A stretch of DNA of 64,000 nucleotides from Pseudomonas sp. AFG_SD02_1510_Pfu_092. Its GTDB lineage: Bacteria; Pseudomonadota; Gammaproteobacteria; Pseudomonadales; Pseudomonadaceae. The stretch lies in assembly GCF_003331055.1 (NCBI RefSeq), contig NZ_PUQD01000012.1, positions 1 through 64,000 of the forward strand, in the 5' to 3' direction. A program made the translations under genes and the position numbers. A model generated the notes under the pieces. It saw only the letters and a list, made by a program, of their open reading frames with translations. It was not told the origin of the DNA and made no database searches. Shown piece after piece: positions 19,017 to 29,632 of the stretch. The first letter of the stretch is position 1, and each line of letters opens with the position of its first letter.

Positions 19017-21236
19017 GTGTCCGACGTCATCCTGCGCCTTGCCCTGCCCTCCCCGCTGCGGCGCCTGTTCGACTACAAGGCGCCGGCGAGCATGGCACGC
19101 CAGACCCTGACCCCTGGCATGCGCATCCGCGTGCCGTTCGGCCGCCGCGAAATGATCGGCGTGCTGGTGGAGGTCTGCGAGCAGAGCGAAGTGCCTGCCG
19201 ACAAGCTCAAACCCGCCAGCGCCCTGCTCGACCCGGTGTCGCCGATTCCGCCTTCGCTGTTCAAGCTGTGCCTGTGGACCGCCCAGTACTACCAACACAG
19301 CCTGGGCGACACCCTGAGCTGGGCCCTGCCGACCCTGCTGCGCCAGGGCGAAGCCGCCGAAATGCGCCAGGAGCGCTTCTGGCACGTGGCCCCCGGCGCC
19401 CGTCTGGAAGACCCGCGCATCGCCCGCGCCCCGCGCCAGCGCGACGCCCTCAAGACCTTGGCCCAGCACCCGCATGGCGTGGCCCACAGCCTGCTGGCCA
19501 AGCTCAACCTGAACAAGGACAGCCTCGACCTGCTGCTGGCCAAGGAGCTGGTGCAGATCGAAGTGCGCCGCCATCTGCCGGCGCTGCGCCACGAGCACTG
19601 GCTGGCCCAGCCGGAACTGCCGCTCAACGAAGAGCAGCGCGCCGCCTTCGAGGCCGTACGCGAAGGCTTTGGCAGCTTCGCCGCCTTTCTGCTGGCCGGT
19701 GTTACCGGCAGCGGCAAGACCGAGGTGTACCTGCAGCTGATTCGCGAAACCCTCGAAGCCGGCAAGCAAGCCCTGGTGCTGATCCCGGAAATCAACCTCG
19801 GCCCGCAGACCCTGGCGCGCTTCGAGCAACGCTTCAACGCCCGTATCGCCCTGCTGCATTCGGCGGTCAACGACCGTGAGCGCCTGGACGCCTGGCTGGC
19901 CGCCCGTGACGGCGAGGCCGACATCATCATCGGCACCCGCTCGGCGCTGTTCACGCCAATGAAGAACCCCGGCCTGATCATCATCGACGAGGAGCACGAC
20001 GGCTCCTATAAACAGCAGGAGGGCCTGCGCTACCACGCCCGCGACCTGGCGCTGGTGCGCGCGCACCAGGAAAACATCCCGATCCTGCTCGGTTCTGCCA
20101 CGCCATCGCTGGAAACCTTGCACAATGCCCTGACCGGCCGCTATCGCCTGTTGCGCATGAACCAGCGCGCCGGCGGCGCCCGCCCGCCGCGCATGCTGCG
20201 CCTGGATGTGAAAAGCCTGCCGCTGGACAGCGGCATCAGCGGCCCGCTGCAGCAAGCCATCCGTCAGACCCTGGAGGCCGGCCAGCAGGTGCTGGTGTTC
20301 CTCAACCGCCGCGGCTTCGCGCCGACCTTGCTGTGCCACGATTGCGGCTGGCTGTCCGAGTGCCCGCGCTGCGATGCACGCATGACCGTGCACCAGCGCT
20401 CCAGCGTGCTGCGCTGCCACCACTGTGGTTATGACGAACGCCTGCCCCACCAGTGCCCGCAATGCAACCATGTCGACCTGCGCCCGGTCGGCGCCGGCAC
20501 CGAGCGTGCCGAGGAACGCCTGAAGGTGCTGTTCCCCGACTACCCGGTGCTGCGTGTGGACCGCGACAGCACGGCGCGCAAGGACGCCATGCACAACCTG
20601 TTCAGCACCATCCAGCGCGGCCAGCCGAGCATCCTCGTCGGCACGCAGATGCTCGCCAAAGGCCACCACTTCCCACGGGTGACCCTGGTGGCCATTCTCG
20701 ATGCCGATGGCGGGCTGTTCTCTGGCGACTTCCGCGCCAGCGAGCGCATGGCGCAGCTGATCGTGCAGGTGGCCGGGCGTGCCGGGCGCGCCGAGGAACC
20801 CGGCAAGGTCATCATCCAGACCCACCTGGCCGATCACCCCTTGCTGGTGCAATTGACCGAGCAGGGCTACTTCGCCTTTGCCGAACAAGCCCTGGAAGAG
20901 CGCCGCGCCGCCGGCCTGCCGCCCTACTCGCACCTGGCCTTGCTGCGCGCCGAAGCGCACCGGCCAGGGCAGGCCGAAGGCTTCCTCGACGAGGCCTGTG
21001 CCGCCGCCGAGCGCCTGGTGGCCGAGCAGCGCCTGCCGGGCATCGAGCTGCTGGGCCCCGTGCCGGCACCGATGGAGCGCCGCGCCGGGCGCTTCCGCGC
21101 ACAACTGTTGATACAGGCCAACACCCGGGCACCCTTGCATCGACTGATCAGCGCCTGGTTGCTAGTGTTGGAGCAGATGCCGAGCGGGCGCCAGGTGCGC
21201 TGGTCGCTGGATGTCGACCCGGTTGACCTTTATTGA
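19017..21236 (+). CDS. priA: Primosomal replication-restart helicase PriA
   Basis: This 739-residue protein starts at a GTG (19017; reads SDVILRLALPSPLRRLFDY). It rebuilds replication forks away from oriC. Domains in order: N-terminal DNA-binding domain (1-100), winged helix, helicase core with Walker A GVTGSGKTE near residue 230 and DEEHD (DExH), and a zinc-binding insertion with eight cysteines (CHDC, CPRC, CHHC and CPQC) around 440-485, then helicase motifs V-VI and the C-terminal domain. All core motifs are intact. Confidence 0.96.
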   Translation: MSDVILRLALPSPLRRLFDYKAPASMARQTLTPGMRIRVPFGRREMIGVLVEVCEQSEVPADKLKPASALLDPVSPIPPSLFKLCLWTAQYYQHSLGDTLSWALPTLLRQGEAAEMRQERFWHVAPGARLEDPRIARAPRQRDALKTLAQHPHGVAHSLLAKLNLNKDSLDLLLAKELVQIEVRRHLPALRHEHWLAQPELPLNEEQRAAFEAVREGFGSFAAFLLAGVTGSGKTEVYLQLIRETLEAGKQALVLIPEINLGPQTLARFEQRFNARIALLHSAVNDRERLDAWLAARDGEADIIIGTRSALFTPMKNPGLIIIDEEHDGSYKQQEGLRYHARDLALVRAHQENIPILLGSATPSLETLHNALTGRYRLLRMNQRAGGARPPRMLRLDVKSLPLDSGISGPLQQAIRQTLEAGQQVLVFLNRRGFAPTLLCHDCGWLSECPRCDARMTVHQRSSVLRCHHCGYDERLPHQCPQCNHVDLRPVGAGTERAEERLKVLFPDYPVLRVDRDSTARKDAMHNLFSTIQRGQPSILVGTQMLAKGHHFPRVTLVAILDADGGLFSGDFRASERMAQLIVQVAGRAGRAEEPGKVIIQTHLADHPLLVQLTEQGYFAFAEQALEERRAAGLPPYSHLALLRAEAHRPGQAEGFLDEACAAAERLVAEQRLPGIELLGPVPAPMERRAGRFRAQLLIQANTRAPLHRLISAWLLVLEQMPSGRQVRWSLDVDPVDLY

Positions 21237-21241
21237 TATCG

Positions 21242-21258
21242 GGGCCGCAAAGCGGCCC
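21242..21258. repeat. Solitary mini-hairpin downstream of priA
   Basis: GGGCCGC-AAA-GCGGCCC begins 6 bases after the priA stop codon, with no T-tract. It is the same kind of short hairpin that flanks REP units at other loci (for example 32861-32878 and 50873-50891), here without an adjacent REP core. It could be a weak terminator or a REP remnant. Confidence 0.6.
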
Positions 21259-21356
21259 TAAAGGTTGGCAACCTGCTCCCGGCAACGGATAATGCCCAGT
21301 TTTTCCACCTGCGCATCCAAGCGCTCCACCGCGCTTGCGGTCGAAAAGAGATCCCC

Positions 21357-23093
<1,737 letters not shown>

Positions 23094-23094
23094 G

Positions 23095-23793
23095 TTGGCT
23101 GCCAAGAAAAAACCCGCACCCAAACGCGGCGCCAGCCGCCAGACGGCGCCGGCCAAGCAACCGATTCCCGGTTGGGTATGGCTGGCGGTCGGCCTGACCG
23201 TCGGCGCGTTCATCGTGTTCCTGATGAAGCTGGAGCCAGGTGGCGAGGACATCAAGCGCACCAAGCCCGAGCAGCAGAAATCGGAGAAGGTGACCGAGGC
23301 CGGCAAGTCGACCCAGGCCACCCCACAGCAGCCGGTGAAGCCCAAGTACGACTTCTACACGCTGCTGCCGGAGTCCGAGGTGATCGTGCCGCCAGAGGCC
23401 GTGCCAGAGAAGACGCCACCGGTTCCGGCCCAGCCGGTCACCCCGGTGACCCCGGCCGAAGCGGCGAAGATCGACACGGCGCGGGCCCAGGCGGCATTGC
23501 TGGGCCAGACCCCGCCACCGGCACCGCCGGTGATCAAGCCGGCGGCGACCACACTGTTCTTCCTGCAGGCCGGCTCGTTCCGCAAGCAGGCCGATGCCGA
23601 CAAGGTGCGGGCGCAGATCATCCTGCTGGGCCAGTCGGTGAAGGTGGAGTCGGGCACGGTCAAGGACGAAACCTGGTACCGCGTTCTGGTCGGCCCGTTC
23701 AGCAACCGTGAACAGCTGACCGGGGCACAGAAACAACTGGCCGGGGCTGGGTTCAGCAACCTGCTGCTGCAACAGCGGCAGACCCGTCAGTAA
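23095..23793 (+). CDS. SPOR-domain membrane protein, FtsN-like
   Basis: This 232-residue protein starts from a TTG one base after the argS stop codon (LAAKKKPAPKRGASRQ). A lysine-rich cytoplasmic head is followed by a transmembrane helix (WVWLAVGLTVGAFIVFLM, about 27-44), a Pro/Lys/Glu-rich periplasmic linker, and a SPOR domain over about 150-230 (FFLQAGSFRKQADADKVRAQ, then YRVLVGPF). The architecture is that of FtsN, the essential divisome activator, and the argS-SPOR pair is conserved in Pseudomonas. Whether it is the true functional FtsN cannot be decided here. Confidence 0.85.
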   Translation: MAAKKKPAPKRGASRQTAPAKQPIPGWVWLAVGLTVGAFIVFLMKLEPGGEDIKRTKPEQQKSEKVTEAGKSTQATPQQPVKPKYDFYTLLPESEVIVPPEAVPEKTPPVPAQPVTPVTPAEAAKIDTARAQAALLGQTPPPAPPVIKPAATTLFFLQAGSFRKQADADKVRAQIILLGQSVKVESGTVKDETWYRVLVGPFSNREQLTGAQKQLAGAGFSNLLLQQRQTRQ

Positions 23794-23809
23794 TCTGCAG
23801 CTGCGGCCC

Positions 23810-23836
23810 TGTGGGAGCGGCCTTGCGTCGCTCCCA
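23810..23836. repeat. Single degenerate REP, possible terminator
   Basis: It starts as TGTGGGAGCGGCCTTG and then closes on itself: GGGAGCG (23813-23819) pairs with CGCTCCC (23829-23835). It lies between the convergent SPOR and TM2 genes and may act as their terminator. Confidence 0.6.
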
Positions 23837-23848
23837 TATGGGCTTGCG

Positions 23849-24268
23849 TCAACCGCGGCCGGCATTGCGCTCGGAAACCTGGCTGTTCAGCGTCCAGAAG
23901 TCATACAGCACCCCCACCAGGAACAGCCCGCCGGTAAAGAAGTAGATGATCGCGCTGATCCACTTGCCCTGATACAGCCGGTGCAGGCCGAATACGCCGA
24001 GGAAGGTCAGCAGGATCCAGGCGATGTTGTAGTCGATGCGCCCGGACTGGAAGCGCAGGTCGGCTTCACGGTCCATCGACGGGATCAGGAACAGGTCGAT
24101 CAACCAGCCGATACCCAGCAGCCCCAGGGTGAAGAACCAGATGGTGCCGGTGACCGGCTTGCCGTAATAGAAACGGTGCGACCCGGTAAAGCCGAAAATC
24201 CACAGCAGGTAACCGATGGTCTTGCTGTGGGTGTCGTGAAACGGCGCTCCCTGTTGATAACTGTTCAT
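23849..24268 (-). CDS. Tandem TM2-domain membrane protein
   Basis: With the ATG at 24268 (MNSYQQGAPFHDTHS) it has 139 residues. Two TM2-like units follow one another: SKTIGYLLWIFGFTGSHRFYYGK with a second helix, and IAWILLTFLGVFGLHRLYQGK with a second helix. Each carries the G-x-H-R-F/L-Y signature, giving four transmembrane helices and a small soluble tail. The function of TM2 proteins is mostly unknown. A codon run upstream to 24367 is not family-like. It is divergent from the NlpC/P60 gene. Confidence 0.8.
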   Translation of the reverse strand: MNSYQQGAPFHDTHSKTIGYLLWIFGFTGSHRFYYGKPVTGTIWFFTLGLLGIGWLIDLFLIPSMDREADLRFQSGRIDYNIAWILLTFLGVFGLHRLYQGKWISAIIYFFTGGLFLVGVLYDFWTLNSQVSERNAGRG

Positions 24269-24432
24269 GTATAGCCCCCGTGGGTTATCCGAAAATTTTC
24301 TAAAAAAAATGTGACTTTCTTGCCGCAGGCCGACGTACGGCACCCGGGCAATCGACCAACGGATCAAGGATTGATCAAAAAGCTGTTATAAAGTTGCGCG
24401 CCCAACACATTACATTCATAAGAGCTTCATCT

Positions 24433-25062
24433 ATGCCGCCTTTACTCAAGACATGGCTGACCCTCTGCCTATTATTGCCCCTGGCCGCCCACGCCACCAA
24501 TCGTGAGCAACGTCTTCCCAACGGTTTCACCGGCTACACCAGCAACGCCTCGGTGAGACACACCCCAATCAAGCAGACTGCGCTGCGTGCCCGCCCAGGC
24601 AATGCCACCAGCAGCAGCCGCGGCGTGCCGGTCACCGCCATGTCGCCAAAGCAGAGCAGCGATGTGCTCAGCCGGGCCGTGAACGTACTCGGTACCCCCT
24701 ACGTCTGGGGCGGCAGCAGCCCGAAAAAAGGCTTCGACTGCAGCGGGTTGGTCAAATACGCCTTCAACGACGTCGCCGATGTCGACCTGCCGCGCACCTC
24801 CAACGCCATGGCCCAGGGCCACGGGGTGAAAGTGGCCAAGGGCGACCTGAAGCCAGGCGACCTGATCTTCTTCAACATCAAGAGCCGTCGGGTGAACCAC
24901 GTTGCCATCTACCTGGGCAACGACCGCTTCATCCATGCGCCACGCCGTGGTAAGCGGGTGAGCATCGACACCCTGAGCAAGCCTTACTGGCAGAAGCACT
25001 ATGTAGTGGCCAAGCGGGTGTTGCCGAAAGAACAGCAGCAGTTGAACCTGGCCAAGCGCTGA
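24433..25062 (+). CDS. Secreted NlpC/P60 (C40) peptidoglycan endopeptidase
   Basis: The ATG at 24433 (MPPLLKTWLTLCLLLPLAAHA) gives 209 residues and a clean signal peptide cleaved near residue 21. The C-terminal half is an NlpC/P60 domain with catalytic Cys103 in FDCSGLVKYAF, His156 in VNHVAIY and a third polar residue, His168, in RFIHAP. Such enzymes cut the D-Glu-DAP bond in stem peptides. The first 70 residues after the signal are low in predicted structure. It lies next to cell-wall and pilus genes but as an independent unit. Confidence 0.88.
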   Translation: MPPLLKTWLTLCLLLPLAAHATNREQRLPNGFTGYTSNASVRHTPIKQTALRARPGNATSSSRGVPVTAMSPKQSSDVLSRAVNVLGTPYVWGGSSPKKGFDCSGLVKYAFNDVADVDLPRTSNAMAQGHGVKVAKGDLKPGDLIFFNIKSRRVNHVAIYLGNDRFIHAPRRGKRVSIDTLSKPYWQKHYVVAKRVLPKEQQQLNLAKR

Positions 25063-25084
25063 GCGGACCGGCTCTTTCTGTGCT

Positions 25085-25180
25085 GGCCTCTTCGCGGGTA
25101 AACCCGCTCCCACAGGTACACCACAGCATTCGAAGGCTGGGTTATCCCTGTGGGAGCGGGTTTACCCGCGAAAGGGCCGG
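25085..25180. repeat. Inverted REP pair
   Basis: Two opposed copies of the core TTCGCGGGTAAACCCGCTCC (about 25085-25116 and 25147-25180), 30 bases apart, between the convergent NlpC/P60 and pilT genes. Confidence 0.9.
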
Positions 25181-25188
25181 CACAGGCA

Positions 25189-26187
25189 CTACAGCTCCCC
25201 GATCAATCCTTTCTCCCTCAACCCCCGCATCGCCCCCTCCATCGTCCGCATCCCTTCTGCACCACCCGCCTGCATCACCGAACACAACTGTGCCATCCGC
25301 CCCTCCCGCACCAGATTACGTACCGCCGGCGTAGCCACCAGCACCTCCCGCGCCGCAACCCGCCCACCGCCCACCCGCCGAACCAGCACCTGCGCCACCA
25401 CCAGGCGCAACGACTCGGCCAGCATCGCCCGCACCAGCGGCTTTTCTTCAGCGGCGAACACCTCCACCAAGCGGTCGATGCTGCTCGCCGCTGAACGGGT
25501 GTGCACGGTCGCCAGCACCAGGTGCCCGGTCTCGGCCGCGCGCAGGGCCAGACGGATGCTTTCAAGATCGCGCAGCTCGCCGATCATGATCACATCCGGG
25601 TCCTGGCGCAGCGCGCTGCGCAGCCCCTGGGCAAAGCCACTGCAATCGCGGCCTACCTCACGCTGGTTGACCAGGCTGCGCTGGCTGCTGTGGATAACTT
25701 CGACCGGGTCTTCCAGGGTGATGATGTGCAGCGCCCGTTCGCGGTTCAGCTGGTCAAGCAATGTCGCCAGGGTGCTGGACTTGCCGCTGCCGGTCGGCCC
25801 GCCTACCACGACCAGGCCATCGGCGCACTGCGCAACAGCCTGAAATACCTCCCTGAGGTCGAGCTCATCGAGCGTGGCGATACGCCCCGGGATCAAGCGC
25901 AAGGTGGCCGCAGGGCCGTTCAACTGGCGAAACAGGTTCAGCCGGAAGCGCCCCAGAACAGGCAGCTGCAGTGCCAGGTCCAGTTCATCGCCCGCGGCCC
26001 ACTGCCGCTGTTGGTCGTCGTCCAGCACGCCAGCCATACCCTCGACCAGCGCATCCGCAGCCAGCGGCGGCAACTCCATACGCTGCAATGCGCCATCCAC
26101 GCGCAGCATCGGTACCTGCCCCGCCGCCAGGTGCAGGTCGGACGCGCCCGCGTCCACCGCGCGGGTCAACAGGTCGGTCACATCCAT
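25189..26187 (-). CDS. pilT: Twitching motility / pilus retraction ATPase PilT
   Basis: This hexameric ATPase depolymerises type IV pili. The ATG at 26187 (MDVTDLLTRAVDAGASDLHL) gives 332 residues. The N-terminal PAS-like domain is followed by Walker A GPTGSGKSS, the Asp box, Walker B with MIGELRD (the PilT AIRNLxE-like signature appears as MIGELRDLES) and the His box HLVLATVHTRSA. No pilU paralogue follows, unlike P. aeruginosa, and the stop is next to a REP pair. It is the only pilus motor gene in this window. Confidence 0.92.
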   Translation of the reverse strand: MDVTDLLTRAVDAGASDLHLAAGQVPMLRVDGALQRMELPPLAADALVEGMAGVLDDDQQRQWAAGDELDLALQLPVLGRFRLNLFRQLNGPAATLRLIPGRIATLDELDLREVFQAVAQCADGLVVVGGPTGSGKSSTLATLLDQLNRERALHIITLEDPVEVIHSSQRSLVNQREVGRDCSGFAQGLRSALRQDPDVIMIGELRDLESIRLALRAAETGHLVLATVHTRSAASSIDRLVEVFAAEEKPLVRAMLAESLRLVVAQVLVRRVGGGRVAAREVLVATPAVRNLVREGRMAQLCSVMQAGGAEGMRTMEGAMRGLREKGLIGEL

Positions 26188-26252
26188 GAGACTCCCCAAA
26201 GGCCTTCAAGTAGGTAGAATGCCGCAAACCCTCCAGCCGTCGGCATCAGTCC

Positions 26253-26939
26253 ATGTCCACCCTAGCAGACAACCTTTCCGCCATTTGTGCCCGTATCGCC
26301 AGCGCTGCCCAGGCTGCCGGGCGTGAGCCGGCCAGCGTTCAGCTACTGGCCGTGAGCAAGACCAAGCCAGCCAGCGCCATCCGCGAGATCCACGCCGCCG
26401 GCGTGCGCGATGTCGGTGAAAATTACCTACAGGAAGCGCTGACAAAGCAGCAGGCGCTCAGCGACCTGCCCTTGATCTGGCACTTCATCGGCCCCATTCA
26501 GTCGAACAAGACCAAAGCCATTGCCGAGCATTTCGACTGGGTACATTCCGTGGACCGCCTGAAGATCGCCCAACGCCTGTCGGAGCAGCGCCCGGCCGGG
26601 CTGGCGCCGCTGAATATCTGCCTGCAAGTGAACGTCAGCGGCGAAGACAGCAAGTCCGGCTGTGCCCCTGCCGACCTGCCGGCCCTGGCCCAGGCGGTAG
26701 CCGCACTGCCCAATCTGCGCCTGCGCGGGCTGATGGCCATCCCCGAACCGACTGATGACCGCGCAGCCCAAGAGGCCGCCTTCGCCACCCTGCGCCGTTT
26801 GCAGCAAGGCCTGGGCCTTGGCCTGGACACCTTGTCGATGGGCATGAGCCACGACCTGGAGGCGGCGATTGCCCAGGGAGCGACCTGGGTGCGTATCGGT
26901 ACCGCCCTGTTCGGCGCCCGCGACTACGGTCACAACTGA
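26253..26939 (+). CDS. yggS: Pyridoxal-phosphate homeostasis protein YggS
   Basis: This 228-residue PLPBP-family protein, with a fold-type III alanine-racemase-like barrel, buffers pyridoxal phosphate in the cytoplasm and has no known catalytic activity. Lys36 in AVSKTKPA is the PLP lysine. GENYLQEA, WHFIGPIQSNK and the C-terminal MGMSHDLEAAIAQGATWVRIG phosphate-binding region are typical. It is the first gene of the yggS-proC-yggT run and is divergent from pilT across 65 bases, where a TAGAAT at 26215-26220 is a possible -10. Confidence 0.94.
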   Translation: MSTLADNLSAICARIASAAQAAGREPASVQLLAVSKTKPASAIREIHAAGVRDVGENYLQEALTKQQALSDLPLIWHFIGPIQSNKTKAIAEHFDWVHSVDRLKIAQRLSEQRPAGLAPLNICLQVNVSGEDSKSGCAPADLPALAQAVAALPNLRLRGLMAIPEPTDDRAAQEAAFATLRRLQQGLGLGLDTLSMGMSHDLEAAIAQGATWVRIGTALFGARDYGHN

Positions 26940-26977
26940 TTGCATGCTTTACTCACTCTTTCCCACAAGGACCTGAC

Positions 26978-27796
26978 ATGAGCAAGACTCGTATTGCCTT
27001 CATCGGCGCCGGCAACATGGCCGCCAGCCTGATCGGTGGTCTGCGTGCCCAGGGCCTGGACGCCTCGCAGATCCGCGCCAGCGACCCGGGCGCCGAGACC
27101 CGCAGCCGCATCCAGGCCGAGCACGGCATCGAAACCTTCGAGCACAACGCCCAGGCAATCGCTGACGCCGACGTCATCGTGCTGGCGGTAAAGCCGCAGG
27201 TCATGAAAACCGTGTGCCAGGCCCTGCAACCGAACCTGCAGGACGGCCAGCTGATCGTTTCCATCGCCGCCGGCATCACCTGCGCCAGCCTGCAGAGCTG
27301 GGTTGGCGCCCGCCCGGTGGTGCGCTGCATGCCCAACACCCCGGCGCTGCTGCGACAGGGCGTGAGCGGCCTGTATGCCACCGTCGAAGTGTCTGCCGCA
27401 CAGCGCCAGCAAGCCGAACAACTGCTGTCGGCCGTGGGCACCGCCCTGTGGCTGGAACAGGAGCAGCAACTGGACGCTGTGACGGCTGTCTCCGGCAGCG
27501 GCCCGGCGTACTTCTTCCTGCTGATCGAAGCCATGACCGCAGCCGGCGAAAAGCTTGGCCTGCCACGCGAAACCGCCTCGCAGCTGACCCTGCAAACGGC
27601 CCTGGGTGCCGCGCGCATGGCAGTCGCCAGCGATGTCGATGCCGCCGAGCTGCGCCGCCGTGTCACCTCGCCCGCCGGCACCACCGAAGCGGCCATCAAG
27701 TCGTTCCAGGCCAGCGGCTTCGAAGCCATTGTCGAACAGGCGCTGCAAGCTGCGGCCACACGCTCCGCAGAGCTGGCCGAACAACTGGGCAAATAA
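26978..27796 (+). CDS. proC: Pyrroline-5-carboxylate reductase
   Basis: This 272-residue enzyme makes the last step of proline synthesis, reducing pyrroline-5-carboxylate with NAD(P)H. It has the N-terminal Rossmann motif FIGAGNMAASLIGGL and the C-terminal ProC signature near SPAGTTEAAIKSF. An AAGGA-like ribosome-binding site precedes the ATG. The gene is 38 bases after yggS and 10 before yggT. Confidence 0.96.
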   Translation: MSKTRIAFIGAGNMAASLIGGLRAQGLDASQIRASDPGAETRSRIQAEHGIETFEHNAQAIADADVIVLAVKPQVMKTVCQALQPNLQDGQLIVSIAAGITCASLQSWVGARPVVRCMPNTPALLRQGVSGLYATVEVSAAQRQQAEQLLSAVGTALWLEQEQQLDAVTAVSGSGPAYFFLLIEAMTAAGEKLGLPRETASQLTLQTALGAARMAVASDVDAAELRRRVTSPAGTTEAAIKSFQASGFEAIVEQALQAAATRSAELAEQLGK

Positions 27797-27806
27797 GGAG
27801 CCTTAA

Positions 27807-28397
27807 ATGAATGCACTGTCCGGTGCCGCGATCTTCGTGGTGCAAACCCTGGTCAGCCTGTACCTGGTGATCGTCCTGCTGCGCTTCGTGCTGCAGCTGG
27901 TAAAGGCCAACTTCTACAACCCGCTGTGCCAGTTCGCAGTGCGCGCCACCCAGCCACTGCTCAAGCCAATCCGCCGGGTCATTCCCAGCGTCGGCGGGCT
28001 GGACACCTCGTCGCTGCTGCTGTCGGTAGTGATCCAGGCCCTGTTGATGGGCTTCGTTCTGATGGTCACCTACGGCACCTTCGGCGACATCCTGCACCTG
28101 CTGATGTGGGCGATCATCGGCATCACCTCGCTGTTCCTGAAGATTTTCTGGGTGGCGATGATCGTCATGGTGATCGTCTCCTGGGTTGCGCCCAACAGCC
28201 ACAACCCTGCTGCCGAACTGGCCTACCAGATCAGCGAGCCGGTGCTGGCACCGTTTCGCCGCATCGTGCCGAACCTGGGCGGCATGGATATCTCGCCGAT
28301 CTTCGCCTTCCTGGCGATCCAGGTGATCCAGTCGTTCGTCATGCCGCCGCTGGCCGCCTACGCCGGCATGCCACAAGAGCTGTGGCGGATGATCTGA
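27807..28397 (+). CDS. YggT-family integral membrane protein
   Basis: This 196-residue protein is made of two YGGT repeats, each with two hydrophobic helices and a conserved RRVIPS/RRIVPNLGG(M/L)D motif between them (residues about 50-60 and 150-160). YggT proteins are linked to osmotic/K+ tolerance in E. coli and to cell-division or chloroplast-partition functions elsewhere; the molecular role is unknown. The proC-yggT spacing of 10 bases implies cotranscription. Confidence 0.88.
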   Translation: MNALSGAAIFVVQTLVSLYLVIVLLRFVLQLVKANFYNPLCQFAVRATQPLLKPIRRVIPSVGGLDTSSLLLSVVIQALLMGFVLMVTYGTFGDILHLLMWAIIGITSLFLKIFWVAMIVMVIVSWVAPNSHNPAAELAYQISEPVLAPFRRIVPNLGGMDISPIFAFLAIQVIQSFVMPPLAAYAGMPQELWRMI

Positions 28398-28406
28398 CCC
28401 GGCTTG

Positions 28407-28440
28407 CCCCCGACGGCAAGCCTTTGCTTGCCGCTGGGGG
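28407..28440. repeat. Long hairpin between yggT and metX
   Basis: CCCCCGACGGCAAG (28407-28420) pairs with CTTGCCGCTGGGGG (28427-28440) over 14 positions with a two-base GA/CT internal mismatch and a six-base loop. No T-tract follows. It lies 9 bases after the yggT stop codon and 46 before metX; it may limit readthrough or protect the 3' end of the yggT mRNA. Confidence 0.6.
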
Positions 28441-28485
28441 TAGCGCTCTTTAGACTTACGCCTCCGTCAAGCGTGAGCAGGGTCG

Positions 28486-29625
28486 ATGTCCACTGTCTTT
28501 CCCGAAGATTCCGTCGGTCTGGTAGTACCGCAAACCGCCCGGTTCGATGAACCGCTGGCCTTGGCTTGTGGCCGCTCCCTGGCCAGTTACGAACTGGTCT
28601 ACGAGACCTATGGCACCCTCAACGCCAGCGCGAGCAACGCCGTGCTGATCTGCCATGCCCTGTCCGGCCACCACCATGCCGCTGGCTACCATGCCGCCAC
28701 CGACCGCAAGCCGGGCTGGTGGGACAGCTGCATCGGCCCGGGCAAGCCGATCGACACCAACCGCTTCTTCGTGGTCAGCCTGAACAACCTCGGTGGCTGC
28801 AACGGCAGCACCGGCCCCAGCAGTATCAACCCGGCCACCGGCAAGCCCTATGGCGCCGACTTCCCGGTGCTGACCGTGGAAGACTGGGTCCACAGCCAGG
28901 TGCGCCTGGCCGAGCGCCTGGGCATCCAGCAGTGGGCCGCCGTGGTCGGTGGCAGCCTGGGCGGCATGCAGGCGCTGCAATGGACCATCAGCTACCCCGA
29001 GCGCGTGCGCCATTGCGTCGACATCGCCTCGGCACCCAAACTGTCGGCACAGAACATCGCCTTCAACGAAGTGGCACGCCAGGCCATCCTCACCGACCCC
29101 GAATTCCATGGCGGCTCGTTCCAGGACCAGGGCGTGATCCCCAAGCGCGGGCTGATGCTGGCGCGCATGGTTGGCCACATCACCTACCTGTCGGATGACT
29201 CGATGGGTGAAAAATTCGGCCGTGAGCTGAAGAGCGACAAGCTCAACTACGACTTCCACAGCGTCGAGTTCCAGGTCGAAAGCTACCTGCGCTACCAGGG
29301 CGAGGAGTTTTCCGGCCGTTTCGACGCCAATACCTACCTGCTGATGACCAAGGCGCTGGACTACTTCGACCCGGCCGCCGCCCAGGGCGGCGACTTGGCG
29401 GCGACCCTGGCCCACGTCAAGGCGGATTACTGCATCATGTCGTTCACCACCGACTGGCGCTTCTCCCCGGCCCGTTCGCGCGAGATCGTCGATGCCCTGA
29501 TGGCCGCGCGCAAGAACGTCTGTTATCTGGAGATCGACTCGCCTTACGGCCACGATGCCTTCCTGATCCCCACGCCTCGCTACATGCAGGGTTTCTCGAA
29601 CTACATGAACCGCATTGCCATCTGA
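28486..29625 (+). CDS. metX: Homoserine O-acyltransferase MetX
   Basis: This alpha/beta-hydrolase-fold enzyme of 379 residues acylates homoserine, the first committed step of methionine synthesis. Ser157 in [12 protein letters not shown] is the nucleophile; the Asp in FTTDWRFSP and His in [11 protein letters not shown] complete the triad. MetX of Pseudomonas is known to use succinyl-CoA in several species, so it may be a succinyltransferase, but I do not decide this from sequence alone. metW follows with 7 bases between the genes, the standard metX-metW pair. Confidence 0.94.
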   Translation: MSTVFPEDSVGLVVPQTARFDEPLALACGRSLASYELVYETYGTLNASASNAVLICHALSGHHHAAGYHAATDRKPGWWDSCIGPGKPIDTNRFFVVSLNNLGGCNGSTGPSSINPATGKPYGADFPVLTVEDWVHSQVRLAERLGIQQWAAVVGGSLGGMQALQWTISYPERVRHCVDIASAPKLSAQNIAFNEVARQAILTDPEFHGGSFQDQGVIPKRGLMLARMVGHITYLSDDSMGEKFGRELKSDKLNYDFHSVEFQVESYLRYQGEEFSGRFDANTYLLMTKALDYFDPAAAQGGDLAATLAHVKADYCIMSFTTDWRFSPARSREIVDALMAARKNVCYLEIDSPYGHDAFLIPTPRYMQGFSNYMNRIAI

Positions 29626-29632
29626 GGACAGC

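Noticed and set aside
18975..21140. Minus-strand ORF of 721 codons opposite priA
   Set aside because: Antisense to priA, low-complexity Gln/Ala/Val/His composition and no motif.
28441..28485. SAM-responsive riboswitch before metX
   Set aside because: The leader is too short and shows none of the conserved SAM-aptamer bases; only a simple hairpin is present upstream.
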